64,000 bases of DNA from Skeletonema tropicum (Eukaryota; Bacillariophyta; Thalassiosirophyceae; Thalassiosirales; Thalassiosiraceae), in assembly GCA_037178625.1 (NCBI GenBank), contig JAWZXG010000029.1, forward strand, positions 182,650 to 246,649, written 5' to 3'. The notes under the pieces were generated by a model. That model was not told the origin of the DNA, did not search any database, and was given only the letters and a program-made list of their open reading frames with translations. Positions 21,194-33,097 of this stretch are shown piece by piece. How positions within the stretch are numbered: the first letter of the stretch is position 1; every line of letters starts with the position of its first letter. The translations under genes and the position numbers were made by a program.

Positions 21194-24100
21194 TTATAAA
21201 ACATTATACCGTCCTCCACCACCTCCAGGTCTAGAACCGACACGAAGAGTCTCTTCGTTGAGAAGACGTTTGACTTCAACGATGCAATTTTGAAGAATCT
21301 GGCGACTTTGCGCTTCCAAATGAAGGTATAGCTTCCTCTCCCCATCTGCAGGAGCTTTACCAGGCTCAATATATTGCCCTTTCAGAGTGACAGCAGTCTG
21401 GAATTCATCCTGCAAGCGAGATGTAGTTTCTTTTTGGGTGACTTTCCATCTTGCTTCTCGTGGGAAATCATTGATTTCAACTTCCTCGACAAAGTGGCTA
21501 TCTCCGGTAGATTGCATTCCACCAGCGTCATCAGATGGAAGCATTCCAGCCTTTCTCAGCAGAGCCTCGCGCATGCCTGGAATCGCCAAAACATCTGACG
21601 ACACATTTGCAAGCATACCAATAGCACCTTTCTTATCAATTTCTTTCTTAGGGCTGGGATCTTTTGTGTCAGCGTCCGCATCACCTGTATCATCATCACC
21701 CTCTGCAGAACCAGCAACATCTTCGTCTGGATCAAGAAGTCCTGCTTCAACAAGGGCTTCCCGTTTCTCCAATTTAGCTAATTTTTGTGCATCATTCATT
21801 TCGGAGGCGTCATAAGAGAACCCCTTTCCTTGGTATCCAGAACTCGCCCATCTTGCTTCTCCCTTGGCAACCTTTTCTTTGAACGACTCCGCTAGATCTT
21901 TCAACTCTTGACTCAAATTTTTAGATTGGCCTGCTTCTACAAGGGCCCTCACGATAATCGGTGCAAACTTGGCCTCATCAGTCGAGTTGACGAAGGTGTA
22001 CGAAACACCCAAGTTCCCAGCTCTGCCTGTTCGTCCAACGCGGTGTACATAATCTTCCAAATGGTTGGGACTAGAATAATTCACGACGCAACCACACGAT
22101 GGCACGTCCAATCCACGCCCCGCTACACTAGTTGCAACAAGGACATTAACACCGCTGTCGACATTTTTGAAGTCGGATAAGTTGGAATCACGATCTTCTT
22201 GGTCTAATCCACCATGGATTGACAATGATGAATATCCACATCTCGTCAATTGCTCAAACAACGAATCTGCTTGTTCTTGTCGTCCAACAAAGACAATAAC
22301 TTTCTTTTTATCATCAGCATGATCCCCGAGAATCTGCAGCAATCTCAAAAACTTGTCTTCTTCCTCTACTACCTCTGCGAATTGCTCTACAGAGTCCGAC
22401 GCAACAGATCTTCCTCCAACAATAATTTCCAGCGGTGCTTTTAGTGACCGTTTGGCTAAATTTTCGAGAACACGGGGAAATGTGGCGGAGAATAAAACCA
22501 ACTGTCTATCTGGCCTGACTGCAGACAATATTGCCGAGATTTGTGGCTCAAAGCCCATATCAAACGCCCTATCACATTCATCTAAACATACCATTGAGAC
22601 GCGTTGCAGAGAAATCAGCTTTCCGGATTGCATTGTAAGGATGTCAATCAACCTTCCTGGAGTAGCGCACAAGACATGCGTTCCCCTCTTCAAATCTCCA
22701 ATCTGTTCAGCAACGCCGGCCCCTCCATACACTGCAGTTGACTTTATGTTCAAATGCTTTGAAAATCCTTTACACACTGCGTGAATTTGATACGCCAACT
22801 CTCGTGCAGGTGCTAGAATCAAACCAATCGGACCAGTCTCATTTGGTCCTAATGGTGGCTGGTCTAGAATGTGTCTAAGCATCGGTAATACAAAACCTAA
22901 AGTCTTGCCACTGCCCGTCTTCGCAATCGCAATGACATCTCTCCCCGCCATGATGCATGGCAAGCATTGCGCCTGCACGGGAAAAGGTTCTGTAATTCCC
23001 TTCTTTTCAAGAACAGACATGATACGCTCCGAAAGGCCTGCCTCACGGAATGAAGACACAGGTGCTGGTGCTCCACGCCCTCTTACTTTGACCCCAATCT
23101 TTGCTTTGCGCTCTGCTACCTCCATTGGAGTCAATTTGGCAATCGATTGTGGGACAATGTACAAATTCTTCCTCACTGTCAAATATTCAATTGATTTGTG
23201 GTCTACGGCACGAAGCTCCTTCTTCTTGTTCATCTCCGCCAAAACCTCCAACGCATCTGGGGCGGCTGTCAAAGCTGCAAGATTACGTTCTGCTTCCTCC
23301 ATGATACCACCCTCTTCGTCGTTGTACATTCTCCCCGTTTCTACAGCAACATGTGCCGATTTGCGTATTTGCTCCGCCTCCCGCTCTAATTTGCGAACAT
23401 GATCTTCCCGTCGTTCCTTTTCAGATTTCACTTCCGACTTTGTTTCATACTCATCGTCGTCATCTTCGGTAGTTGTTTTATCATCATTTGTTGGCACATC
23501 TTGCTTCTTCAATGCCTCGATGAAAAGCCGACGTGCATTTTCTTCCTCCTCCTCATCCGTTTCCATCTCACTATCAGGTGCAGGAGTAGCAGGTGCATCC
23601 GATTCCCAATCACTGAAAGTATAGTTATTAACAACTGCATTGTTTTTCTTTGATTGAGATGATGCCGTTGCTGCAAGAGAAGTAGTAGTAGTAGTAGCAG
23701 CACTGGAAGAAGATTTCCGTGTCCTTACCATAGATCCAAAGGAATCAATATTTCTCCCAGTAATGACGTTGTCATCATCTCCCGCCGATGGTTCCGTCTC
23801 GAGACCCATCATGAATGCATCAAGAGCATCGTTTACTGCATCGTTGTTATCCATTGGTGGATCTATATTATTTTGAGTCTCTGTTGCTTTTTGTTGAGAA
23901 GAATGTTTGTCGTCCCCATTACTTTGTTTCATATCCCATCGGCCCTTCCTTCGTCGTTTACTATTAGTTGGATTTGGAGGCGGTTCTTTGTTATCGGATG
24001 TAATTTCTGCGCTATTTGGTCTTTTGTTGCCCCCCAATAATACTCCACTACTTGCTGCCAACGGTATTGTCGACTTCTTTAATTCTTCTTCTCCCAACAA

Positions 24101-24372
24101 TGGCAAGAGATGATCGGATTTTTTCGCCCTATTCTCATGGCCACTATTCTTCGCCTCAGTGTTGTTGTTGTTGTCGTCGTCGTCATCTAAAAAACCGGCC
24201 CCCGGCCTCGACCTCTTCTTCTTCTTCCGTCCCTTCACGTTGGCCAACCCCAATCCGATCTTTACCTTTGGATGTGATGACGACGATGATGTAGTAGGCG
24301 CAGGTGCCGAAGGGACTTCTATAATGGTTGTAGTTTGAAACCCACTGGATTTCTTTTCTTCTTCCTCTTTTT

Positions 24373-24403
<31 letters not shown>

Positions 24404-24463
24404 TTTCCTCCATGCCTCGAGACGCTTGCGCTTCCTTTCGGCTGCGGCATTATCGTCGCCCAT
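21194..24463 (-). CDS. PRP5/DDX46-like DEAD-box RNA helicase (motif II reads DECD)
   Basis: One exon of 1089 residues. The N-terminal ~430 residues are charged and disordered, with a basic start and a Gln tract of about ten residues. The helicase core runs from about 480 to 860: a Q-motif region FPVQAQCLPC, motif I AKTGSGKT, PARELA, TPGRLID, motif II LDECDRAFDMGFEPQ, SATFP, then HGGLDQEDRD, ATSVAGRGLDVP and HRVGRTGRAG. The DMGFEPQ segment and the C-terminal EEVEINDFP-like region followed by a tail ending in poly-Gly fit DDX46/PRP5, which remodels the U2 snRNP at the branch site in pre-spliceosome assembly. DECD rather than DEAD at residues 628-631 is unusual for this subfamily (DECD is typical of UAP56/DDX39). 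TATATATAAA lies immediately before the ATG. Confidence 0.92.
24372..24400 (-). repeat. (CAG)n trinucleotide repeat coding polyglutamine
   Basis: About ten CTG units on the plus strand encode glutamines near residue 25 of the PRP5-like helicase. This is a coding microsatellite that is likely length-variable. Confidence 0.85.
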
Positions 24464-25234
24464 TTTATATATAGTGTTAATTGCAGTGAAATGGTGACGT
24501 CCCTGGCTCTAGTCTCCTGTCTTTCCCCTACCATACACACGGCTGTATGTTGCACTATATTATTTGAGTTAGTGGCGTTGCCGATGCACCGGGGCCAGGG
24601 CGGTGGATGGGGACGGGGGATGGATTAGGAGCAGTGTTTCAGTAGAGTAAGTATGCAGAAGCGGCAGAAGGATGGAGGGCGGGGTATCTAGCGGCGATGA
24701 TATACTATGATATAGAGGAAGTCAACTCGCTAAAGTATCGCTTGCGATCTAGAGGAGTAACTACAAAAGAAGCTAGACTTTCTTTCCTCAGATCAGAGTC
24801 TATCATAGAGTAGAGCAACGAAGATAATCTATCATATACTTTGGACCCAGTGGGCCTGACTATCACGGGAGGGACAGAAGCTCACGGAGATGCTAACAGA
24901 AGCAATGCTCACAGAAGGGTTCGGTTGTCAATATATAAGAGAGGCTAAAAAATTATGAGATGGTTGAGCTTTTTGCTCAGAAATTATGAGATGGTCAACC
25001 GAGTTTTTTGCTCTACAGTTTATCTTTTACGGACGGCGGTGTTCGGGGAGGAGGTTTGTCTCCGTCCGGGAGGTTTTCTTCGGAGGTTTGTCTCCAAGAG
25101 GTTTTGTCGCCGTGGTTTGTCTCCATACGATTGAACCAGATTTGTAACTTTTGTAACACTTCACTTGTAACTAACTCTCACTCAAACTAAGTAGAGTAAC
25201 TCAGCTTGGATACGCAACAACGATGGCAAACTTC
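24464..25234. other. Intergenic region with short direct repeats, possibly an LTR-like remnant
   Basis: This 771-bp spacer contains the helicase promoter and the 3' flank of the CmcJ-like gene. A 10-bp direct repeat AGTAGAGTAA occurs at 24641-24650 and 25190-25199. Between them are an ATATATAAG box at about 24931-24939, two copies of AATTATGAGATGGT 31 bp apart (24951 and about 24982), and three or four copies of GGTTTGTCTCC-like words at 25051-25124. A TATA box with repeats, bounded by direct repeats, is reminiscent of a solo LTR, but I find no TG...CA ends, so it is unresolved. Confidence 0.35.
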
Positions 25235-26374
25235 TTATTTTCCTTCTCCTTGTGTCCTCTTCGCGGCTTGCTCGTCACAAAAGCAGCCACTTTCCTCAAA
25301 CGACAATATTGGCCGACTCCTCTCTGGTGAAAATCTATCATTATTACTTGATACTTCGTCGTCAAATACAAGAAAGGCTCTAATGTCGAATGATTTTCGT
25401 CCTACGCAACTCGCTTCATTCTCTTTCAACTCAATTGCACAGTGCCATAGATCAGATGGCTGGCTTCGCTCTCGATCATACTGATAAAATACAATCACTT
25501 CGTCCCTCGTAGCATCTGGAAACATATACCATTTACTGCGTTCTGTATTTGGAGCAGCATCTGGAAAAGCTACATCTCCATCATATCTTGAAGAGTATAT
25601 CGACAATGGCGCTCGACTGACAGGTGTTTCTCCAATGTTTCTCCAAAAATTGAGGATTGCAAATCGTTTCTTTCCGCTTACTATGGCATTCGCAACATCA
25701 TCAAATAATGCACTGCTGGATGACACTGACGACTCGTTTCGTACTCGGTTGTTGTCAATGATTGCAAGGACGTCCTGAATTTTCTCGTATGCACCAACGT
25801 CTGTGTCGATGTGCACGAGAGATGCAATATTTGCAGTAGGAGTGTGCAATAGCTGGTCTTGATGACGAGATATTTCTAAAGATTCTCCTCTCATCATTGG
25901 ATTCCAGAATGATAGGTGTATGATCTTCTCGGGAAAGAGTCGGCTGATAATCTTCTCCAACTGTGGCAAGTAATATTGTTGGATACTATCCCTCTCTGAC
26001 CAGTTGATTGGTGTTGTGGGCATTGGAGATGCAACAATAGCGAGCCCAAGGTCTTTTAGCATGTCTCGTTCGTTGTGATACGACTCTTGCAGTGTTCTCC
26101 CATTGTGAATTGTCTCGATGCAATTATTGTGTGGAAAGTATTGTGATACATTGTAGTGAGCAAGAATGTACTCGTTGGCGGCAGAATAGTCAATGTTTGC
26201 TTTTGTATACACCGCAACTCTACTACTCTCATCGAAACATTGCGTTGCCTGCATATCAGTAATTGCATGGCGCCGCAGCATATACGTTGTTGAAATGCTA
26301 CCATAGATGAAGCTGTAACTTCGGTTGATGACTAAAAGAATGAGCGCGGTGGATAAAAGAGTTGCCAGAGACAT
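25235..26374 (-). CDS. CmcJ/NvfI / GA4-desaturase-like oxygenase with N-terminal hydrophobic anchor
   Basis: One exon of 379 residues. It starts with a hydrophobic stretch (about 2-23) that is a signal peptide or anchor; the following SYSFIYGS could be a plastid-type cleavage site. The core matches the family around CmcJ (cephalosporin methoxylation), GA4 desaturase and fungal hydroxylase/desaturases: HIDTDVGAYE (His188, Asp190), AILNFWRNIG, PLSIYSSR, SKWYMFPDATRDEVIVFYQYD and LWHCAIEL (His311), then Arg332 in RKSFDIRAF. These residues are consistent with the Fe(II) and 2-oxoglutarate sites, although not all members are proven oxygenases. The substrate is unknown. The gene is divergent from the C2-domain gene. 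A frameshifted second copy begins at 63674. Confidence 0.75.
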   Translation of the reverse strand: MSLATLLSTALILLVINRSYSFIYGSISTTYMLRRHAITDMQATQCFDESSRVAVYTKANIDYSAANEYILAHYNVSQYFPHNNCIETIHNGRTLQESYHNERDMLKDLGLAIVASPMPTTPINWSERDSIQQYYLPQLEKIISRLFPEKIIHLSFWNPMMRGESLEISRHQDQLLHTPTANIASLVHIDTDVGAYEKIQDVLAIIDNNRVRNESSVSSSSALFDDVANAIVSGKKRFAILNFWRNIGETPVSRAPLSIYSSRYDGDVAFPDAAPNTERSKWYMFPDATRDEVIVFYQYDRERSQPSDLWHCAIELKENEASCVGRKSFDIRAFLVFDDEVSSNNDRFSPERSRPILSFEESGCFCDEQAAKRTQGEGK

Positions 26375-26924
26375 TATGAGATATCCACGACGAGAGGATG
26401 GCTCTTCTAGCTATGCATCTCTTGCTCTTCCATTGCAGCAACGCCGGCCTACTGGCGCTACTTTGTACGATAGTCAGATGATAGTATTATTCACAGTTCA
26501 CAGCCCACCAGCCAGCAGCCAGGCTAGAGCGAGCACCAGCCTGTATCTGTACTTATCTACCAGACGTTCCATCTAGAGCAAGCAACCTGGCTCCGCTGCG
26601 CTCTGCGCGCTGCGGGCTGTCGCGGCTGAGAATACTTAGGCTAGGAGTGTACCTACATACATAAGTCTCGGGGTGAACACTCTTCAAATCACGAGTGAGA
26701 GTAGTGCATTTTATGAATACTCCCACAAGCCACAATTATTTTCATCTAATTGATGACTAGAAAGGAAATAACAACCCATCATACTATTGATTCACTCTCA
26801 CATAGGGGTTACCACTGCCATTGGCATTCTCCTTTGACAGATTTGGAATTCGAATCGATTTCAAAAAAATCACAAGTTTGAACGCTATCTATGGCAGCGT
26901 TGTGTTCGTGAGTGGAGTTAGTCA
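26375..26924. promoter_or_regulatory. Divergent promoter spacer, CmcJ-like oxygenase / C2-domain gene
   Basis: This 550-bp spacer lies between two divergent ATGs. A GC-rich, self-complementary patch at about 26505-26630 has CCAGCC/GGCTGG and GCGCTG/CAGCGC words. Further right is AT-rich sequence. It is almost identical to the mirror spacer at 63135-63673. No RNA gene is evident. Confidence 0.45.
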
Positions 26925-29900
26925 ATGAATGAACGGACCGCCATGCAATGGCTCAATAAAGTAGACGATGCGCTAGACTGGGTCCTTGGACCGCCGCTAC
27001 CACCACCGCAGACGGAGGGTGGTGAAAACGGTGAGCAAAAAAAGCAAAAGAGAAATCGGGCAGATCGTAGTAATCAAGATGATGATGTTGGTGGCCGAAG
27101 CTCTCCAACTGTCGGCAGAGCGAAAAGCAACAGTGTCAGTTCTCTAAAAAGAAGCCCAGTGGTCATTCATGAAGATTATACCTGCCCAGCTACTCCAATG
27201 GCGGCAGCGGTGGGTGAATATCTCGTTTTAGATGAGTCGCCGTATCCATCAGCGAATTATGTCGGCAATAACAGACTTGAGAACAAATTGTCTACAGCTG
27301 CAGAAGATTCTTCTGAAGCGATAATAAAACGAAATTCTTCTATTGATATGCAACAATCGGCTGATGAGGCAAAAGAGACATTGATAACATCACATAGAGG
27401 CGTCGATAGACAAAGAAATGAAGCAAAAACTTCTACAAAACCGCCACCGCCTCCTCCTCTGTCGTTACTTCAGTCTTCGGCATCCAAACACCAGCCTCAA
27501 CAAAAGCAAGCGCCGCCACCGCCACCACCTAAATGCAACGTACCATCTTCTCCAAGAAGAATACAAACAAATCCAACCACTACATCACGGCTAACACCGC
27601 GAGTAGGACCAAGAGCAGCTCCTGGTGTCATTCGAAGAAGAGTTCGAACTCCATCCATATCTCCTCCGCCCAGTCCTCCTGCTCCATCATTCCCACCTCC
27701 GCCCATAGTGCAAACTATTGAATCGTTTGGTATCGAGAAAGATGAAAGTAATCGTGATGTGGTTTCAGATCATCATCGGATTAGTCAGCCTATTTTGATG
27801 CCGAGTCATAATGACTCTCTCGATAATACAATGATATCGTCAGAAATAGAAACAACTCCAGTTCATCCTACATCTGCGGATGATGTTTCCTTGGTACTGC
27901 CACCGCGTTTGTCTCCTCCTGTGGAGCACATATTGCAAGAAGAAGTGCAATCAATTGATAATACAGGAGATATGGACAATAAAATTGTTTCAGAAATAGA
28001 GTCTGTGAAGGTTGAAACTGAACAAAATAAGGTTAGTAGTGACAAAATTGCCAATGTCGAAAGAAAAGAAATGGAAGCAGAAGAGGATTGGCATTTGGGA
28101 GGTTGGTTCTCATCACCATCAAAACAGGCGGAGCCAGATGTTGACAAAATGAAAGAATACAATGATGATAGACTTCAGGTAGATAATGACGACGATGTCT
28201 CTTCATCAGAAGACTCGTTTCATTCTCACATAAGCCAAACCAGTCAGCTTTCAAATGATGACCAAGAAGAAGACGATGAAGAAGAACTGGACAACGAGAG
28301 TACATTTGAAAGAGATTATGCAGATTTTGCAATTCCATTCCCGTCATCTCCAATAATAGAACATGATCGTGAATGGGATCCTTCATTGAACTGTTATGGA
28401 ATTGTTCATGTTCGCTTGTTACGTGCACAACGTCTCCCGTGTGATGAACGCGCAACAATACATGCTACATTATCATTACCTCCTTGGAAGGGACGCATTC
28501 GAATACCTCCTCGAGTAGCAAAACGTGGACCAACGGGAGCAGGGATATGTTCGAGGTGGGATAAGCCTGTTGACAAGAAAGAAAAAGATGATGTTGTTGA
28601 AGATGAAGGAGGGTCGCCTACATCAGCAAATGAAGCAAATGATCCATGTACATATCATATGGTACATGCTTATAACAACGAGGATACACCTGTTCCAACT
28701 GTTTCATTGGAGTTATCGGTAGCAAAGCTTGGTGGAGTATTCGAAAAGTTCATATGCTCCATTTCTCTTCCTTGCCACGGATTGATGCAATCTCCTGGGG
28801 TCTGGGCTCGAGGTTGGTACCCAGCGAGTACGATTTTTGGAGTAAATGAAGTCGAAGAGGGGGCTGATTTGGATACATTACCATTCATTCTGTTGGAGAC
28901 ATGTTTTGAGTCAAAGATGGAGGATGCTGTCGAAGCTGCGATTTCAGAAGAAGATACGCTGGGATCAATACCGAGAGACTTTGAAATTCGCCCGAGTCCT
29001 CGGCTCTCAAGTATGCATCACATGCCTGATTCAATATACTCTTCGGTAGATGACGAGAGCACATCGTTAATGTCAGGGATTACATCTCGCAATGTAGCCT
29101 CGACAAAACCACATTTGTTGCGTGTGAGGTCATTTTGGGCACCCGCCTGGTGTGCTGTGTGTTCTAAAGTCATCACAACAGGCTGGTTACAAGGCAGTTT
29201 TGAATGTGAGGCGTGTCACATCTATTGCTGTCGAGACTGTCAGCTTCAAGTAGACGTACGAATTCCATGCGGTTCCGAACTTTCGGCCATAGCTGTGAAG
29301 AAGGCTCAAAAATATCAAATGTCACTTAGTCAAATAATGACAACATTAGCTCCTCAAGGTGAACGTGACAAACCGGTAGATGTAAGTGGCCCAGCTGACA
29401 CAACAAATTTGGTTGGAGCCAGGAGTGGAGAAGATTCGCCAAGAGACATAAAAGGGATTGGAACTTTGAATATACGTGTGCTGAAAGCATGTTTGTTCGA
29501 CAAGACCTACCCTTCAGAGACAGAACCAAGTAGCGTCTTTGATTTGGACTCATCAAATCTTCACAGTGGAGACCACTACGTTCGAGTATCCTGGATGGGG
29601 AGTAAAGATTCTAAACGCACCAAGACTGTACTACAAGCTTCCAAACCAGTCTTTGACTCGGATGATATGGTATTTGACGTGCCTCATTATGGAATGGAGT
29701 ATAAAGTTGAAGTCGTAGATGCCAACACTGATCGTCCGGTAGGGTCATGCTTATTGTCGGCCCAGGGCTTACTGCAATCGCAGCGTGACGACTTGCTCTC
29801 TAGTACGGATCGCCTGCTTCTACCTTTCTTTCCAGGTTTCCGAGATTACGCAGAGCCTCGTCGGTTGAGATTAGAGTTGCGTAAGGGTGTAAAAGATGGA

Positions 29901-32173
29901 TTCGGGTTAAATTTTTACAACTCCGCCAAACTGACCGATCCAGCGAATTCATCTACGCATGCAGGTGAGATATCAGGTTGGATCGACCTCGACCTACATT
30001 TACAAGAAGATCGAAAACTATTCAACTCGCTTGAGCCGCGGAGGTGTCCTCCAAAAGCCGAGGAAGAGTTCGATGTTGCACTCATTCAGCTGCATATAGC
30101 TAGAATCAGTGCGCTCGTTGAAGATATCCAAAAACTAGCTTCTGCGTACATGTATTTAGTTGGTTGGGAGAACGACAAGCTCACTGGTACAGCAATGGTA
30201 AGTCTACATGTATTGTGCCCTCTGCCTGTTAATTGTCTATTGGATATGAAATATTCACTGATTTGCCTGCCTTCCGCCAGATTATCTTCGTGGTATTCAC
30301 GCTGACGTTCAACATGGAATACCTCGGAACAATTCCTATTGGAGTACTTGTTCTTTATATGGTCTACCTTGCATACCTGAGGGTCACCGGTCGATTCAAA
30401 GATCGATTCATCTCGAAGGAGAAGGATGCCCTCATCGAATCTGAAAAGAAAATCGAGAAGAATCATTCGATACACAGACCGATTGGAATTTTAGAAGTTG
30501 GCGAGCTTCGTGGCAAGCACCTCAAAACTAGAGAGTTGGGATTGCCTGGAAGCTTTTATGCGACAATATCGTATGATCCTGTGAGGTATGCAAATGAACA
30601 TTCGAAAGCTTCTTTGGCAAAGATTGATGCATCAAGCACCTGCAGTCATCAAATTGGAAGCACTATCAGCCCAGGAATTACGTCAAGTCCCGTGTGGACG
30701 AATTTTCAAGATAGTGCTGAGCTTATGCGTGTTCGTTATTTGTTACCAGATGATCAAACACTGGGGAGACATCTATCACAAGACATTGATGAGAAGTCGT
30801 TGAAGGTTGTGTATCCAGTATTGCAACCACTCACCGAAGACGGCGAAGTTACTATTGTAGGAGATGCTGACGTCGGACAAAGAAGCGATGTTCAACTGAT
30901 GCCATGGGAATCATCCTACGGTGCCATTGTGATACAAGTTCGGTTCAGTGATGTTCTCGGAACGCTATTTGACAATGTGTTGGGCGAAGTGGTTGTGCCA
31001 CTTGCAAAATTGGCCGGAAGTAGAAGAGCAGTAGAGGGTTGGTTCCGCTTGCTTGATGTGGGTACGACAGACTTTGTCCCGGGTGACTCGGCTGACGAGA
31101 CCGCGGAAGAAGCAGGAGCAACAGAAAAAGTACTTGCGAAGATAGGCGACGAAGACGAGGAACTGCATCAGATTGATTTGCCAGAAATTTATCTAAAGGC
31201 AAAATTTTCTCCAAATGTTGGTGATTCGTCTTCCGACGTGGAATCCTCGAAGGTAATTTGCGAAGAATTAGTTCGTACAGCTTCATTGTCACAAGGGAAT
31301 GGTGTGGGGGTGATTGGATCATCTCTAAGTACACTGAATACCGTAAGAACTCTCGGAGGCACACTTCAAAACCAAATTTGCTTTGTTGTGGACATGATTG
31401 AAAAGACAAGGAATGCATTCAATTTTTCCAATCCACGAATCACAGTTTTGATTTTGCTTTGTTTGACCGTTCTTTGGACGGTATTGGCATTGATTCCTAC
31501 TCGTATTGTTATTCTGGTTGGTGGGCTAGGTCAGTTCGGCGCGACTTACTATGACAAATACATATATCAGAAACAGAAGAAGAAGACAGAAGTGTCTTCG
31601 GAGGACAAGAAGTCAGATGCTTCTAATGCAGGTGGGAATGTATTTGAAAATATGTTTCTATCCCTTCCAACTGACGAAGATCTCAGGAGGACATACTTTT
31701 GGGAGGCGCGTCGCGTAGGAGAGAGAGAACGTGAGAAGTATGCGATGGCAAAGCGTCAAACGCGAGTAGAGAAGCTATGGAAGGCAAGATGGCATGGTTC
31801 TTTGGAGATGAAAGAGAAGAAAGCAGATGCCAATGTCACTCAACAGTCATCAGCAAGAAGCAGCTGGAATTGGAAGGGCATTTTTGCTCTGATTGAGGGA
31901 CATCGTTTCATATGGTGGAGATCAGAGAAACATTTTGACACAGGAGAGTCTCCATTGGGTCAAATCTTCTTCGCTGGACACTCGGGCCTTGCTGGTTTAT
32001 CTCCTCTTGACCTTCGGGAGCTCACGAAGGAGGAGATCCCATCTGTGGTGTGTATTTTTGGCAGAGGCCAGCAAGGTCAACAGAAGATAACTTTGTTGGC
32101 TCCTTCGCTAGAGCTAAAGGACTCTCTTGAGAATGCAGTCTTATTTGCAAGTACTGACACAAAGGCTGACTAG
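26925..32173 (+). CDS. Multi-C2 membrane protein with C1 zinc finger and PH-like C-terminus (MCTP-like, 2 exons)
   Basis: Exon 1 is 26925-30197 and exon 2 is 30281-32173; the 83-bp GT-AG intron is in phase 0 and the product is 1721 residues. The N-terminal ~480 residues are disordered with polyproline runs. A C2-like domain follows (about 489-650, IVHVRLLRAQRLP). Next is a C1-type zinc finger (about 728-785) with CAVC, CEAC and CCRDC pairs, where a usual His is Cys. A second C2 (about 845-985, LNIRVLKACLF) precedes a hydrophobic hairpin (1092-1120), a third C2-like domain (about 1160-1290), a second hairpin near 1476-1520 (VLWTVLALIPTRIVIL, like MCTP/FTIP C-termini) and a PH-like end (about 1621-1715). 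The architecture suggests an ER-anchored membrane tether; that role is inference. A frameshifted copy lies at 57877-63134. Confidence 0.85.
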
Positions 32174-32248
32174 ATGTAGATCCGATAGAAGCGTCTTTAT
32201 TTAGTCTTCACAGGTCACATAGGTTCTTTCACTTCCACACCTAAACAT

Positions 32249-33097
32249 TTATTTATTTTTATTGAGGCCACCAAATTTATAATCTGCATCTACGAATCGG
32301 CTATAGATCTCAATTGTTTTCTCTCGTGTCATGGAAGACTCCTTCACTGAGTCTCTTTCCAAGCAAGATTGTATCCATCCCAGAAACTTTGGAAACTTTT
32401 CAGATGGTAGCTCGTAATCCTTCCAGTGTTTCATTGTAATCGTCAGACGCTGAATGAAGGGTATCAAATGAAGATCAGCTAGACTAAAGTCATCTCCAAG
32501 CAAATATGGTCCTTTGCTTTCTATCAGAGCATCTTCATACATTTGAAGTGCTTCCTCCATTTCGTTACACAGCTCTTCATCCTTTGACTCATCTTTGTTC
32601 ATTAGAAATGTGAATTGTGTCTTACTGAAAACATTATCGCAGTGATCATTCAGCAACCGAATCTTCGCTCTCGCGAATGGATCCATTGGCAGCAGTGTTT
32701 GTTCTTGCTGCCTCGACGTGGCAAGGTCACATAAGAATTCATTGCAAATTGCAGACTCGTAAATCACAGCGTAGTCAGCTGTAGGCACTCGAAGCGCAGG
32801 AACTTTCCCTCTTGGGTTTATTTTTAGATACCAGTCAGGCTTGGGCATACCAGTAACTTCCGTCACATCATACGGCAACCCAAGTTCGTTCAGGGTGATG
32901 TGTGTTCTTTGAGCGTATGGACAAGTATTCCCAGGCAAGGTGAAGAATTGAATTGGAGTTTTTGGATCAGCACCAATTGTTGCATCGTAGCCGCCGGCGA
33001 GTTGTGTAGGTGATGAAGCAGTGCTGCCTCTGCTGGCAGACACAAAGGCTGTGGCCACCTTGAGGTAGCAAAATAAGGAGAGTAGTAGCGGTCTCAT
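32249..33097 (-). CDS. Glutathione S-transferase-like protein, plastid-type presequence, CPYA active-site motif
   Basis: The ATG at 33097 gives 282 residues. The frame is open further upstream to about 33403, but the extra sequence is low-complexity and the ATG at 33097 begins a proper signal peptide (RPLLLSLFCYLKVATA) followed by FVSASRG, an ASAFAP-like motif for plastid import in diatoms. The mature part has a thioredoxin-like N-domain with the catalytic motif GNTCPYAQR (Cys type, as in omega, lambda and DHAR classes) and the cis-Pro region KVPALRV, then YESAICNEFL. The helical C-domain has GPYLLGDDFSLADLHLIPFI, the GST C-terminal N-cap/hydrophobic-staple region. Cys-type enzymes reduce disulfides, dehydroascorbate or glutathione conjugates. 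The gene converges on the C2 gene (75 bp) and is divergent from the SET1-like gene. Confidence 0.88.
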   Translation of the reverse strand: MRPLLLSLFCYLKVATAFVSASRGSTASSPTQLAGGYDATIGADPKTPIQFFTLPGNTCPYAQRTHITLNELGLPYDVTEVTGMPKPDWYLKINPRGKVPALRVPTADYAVIYESAICNEFLCDLATSRQQEQTLLPMDPFARAKIRLLNDHCDNVFSKTQFTFLMNKDESKDEELCNEMEEALQMYEDALIESKGPYLLGDDFSLADLHLIPFIQRLTITMKHWKDYELPSEKFPKFLGWIQSCLERDSVKESSMTREKTIEIYSRFVDADYKFGGLNKNK

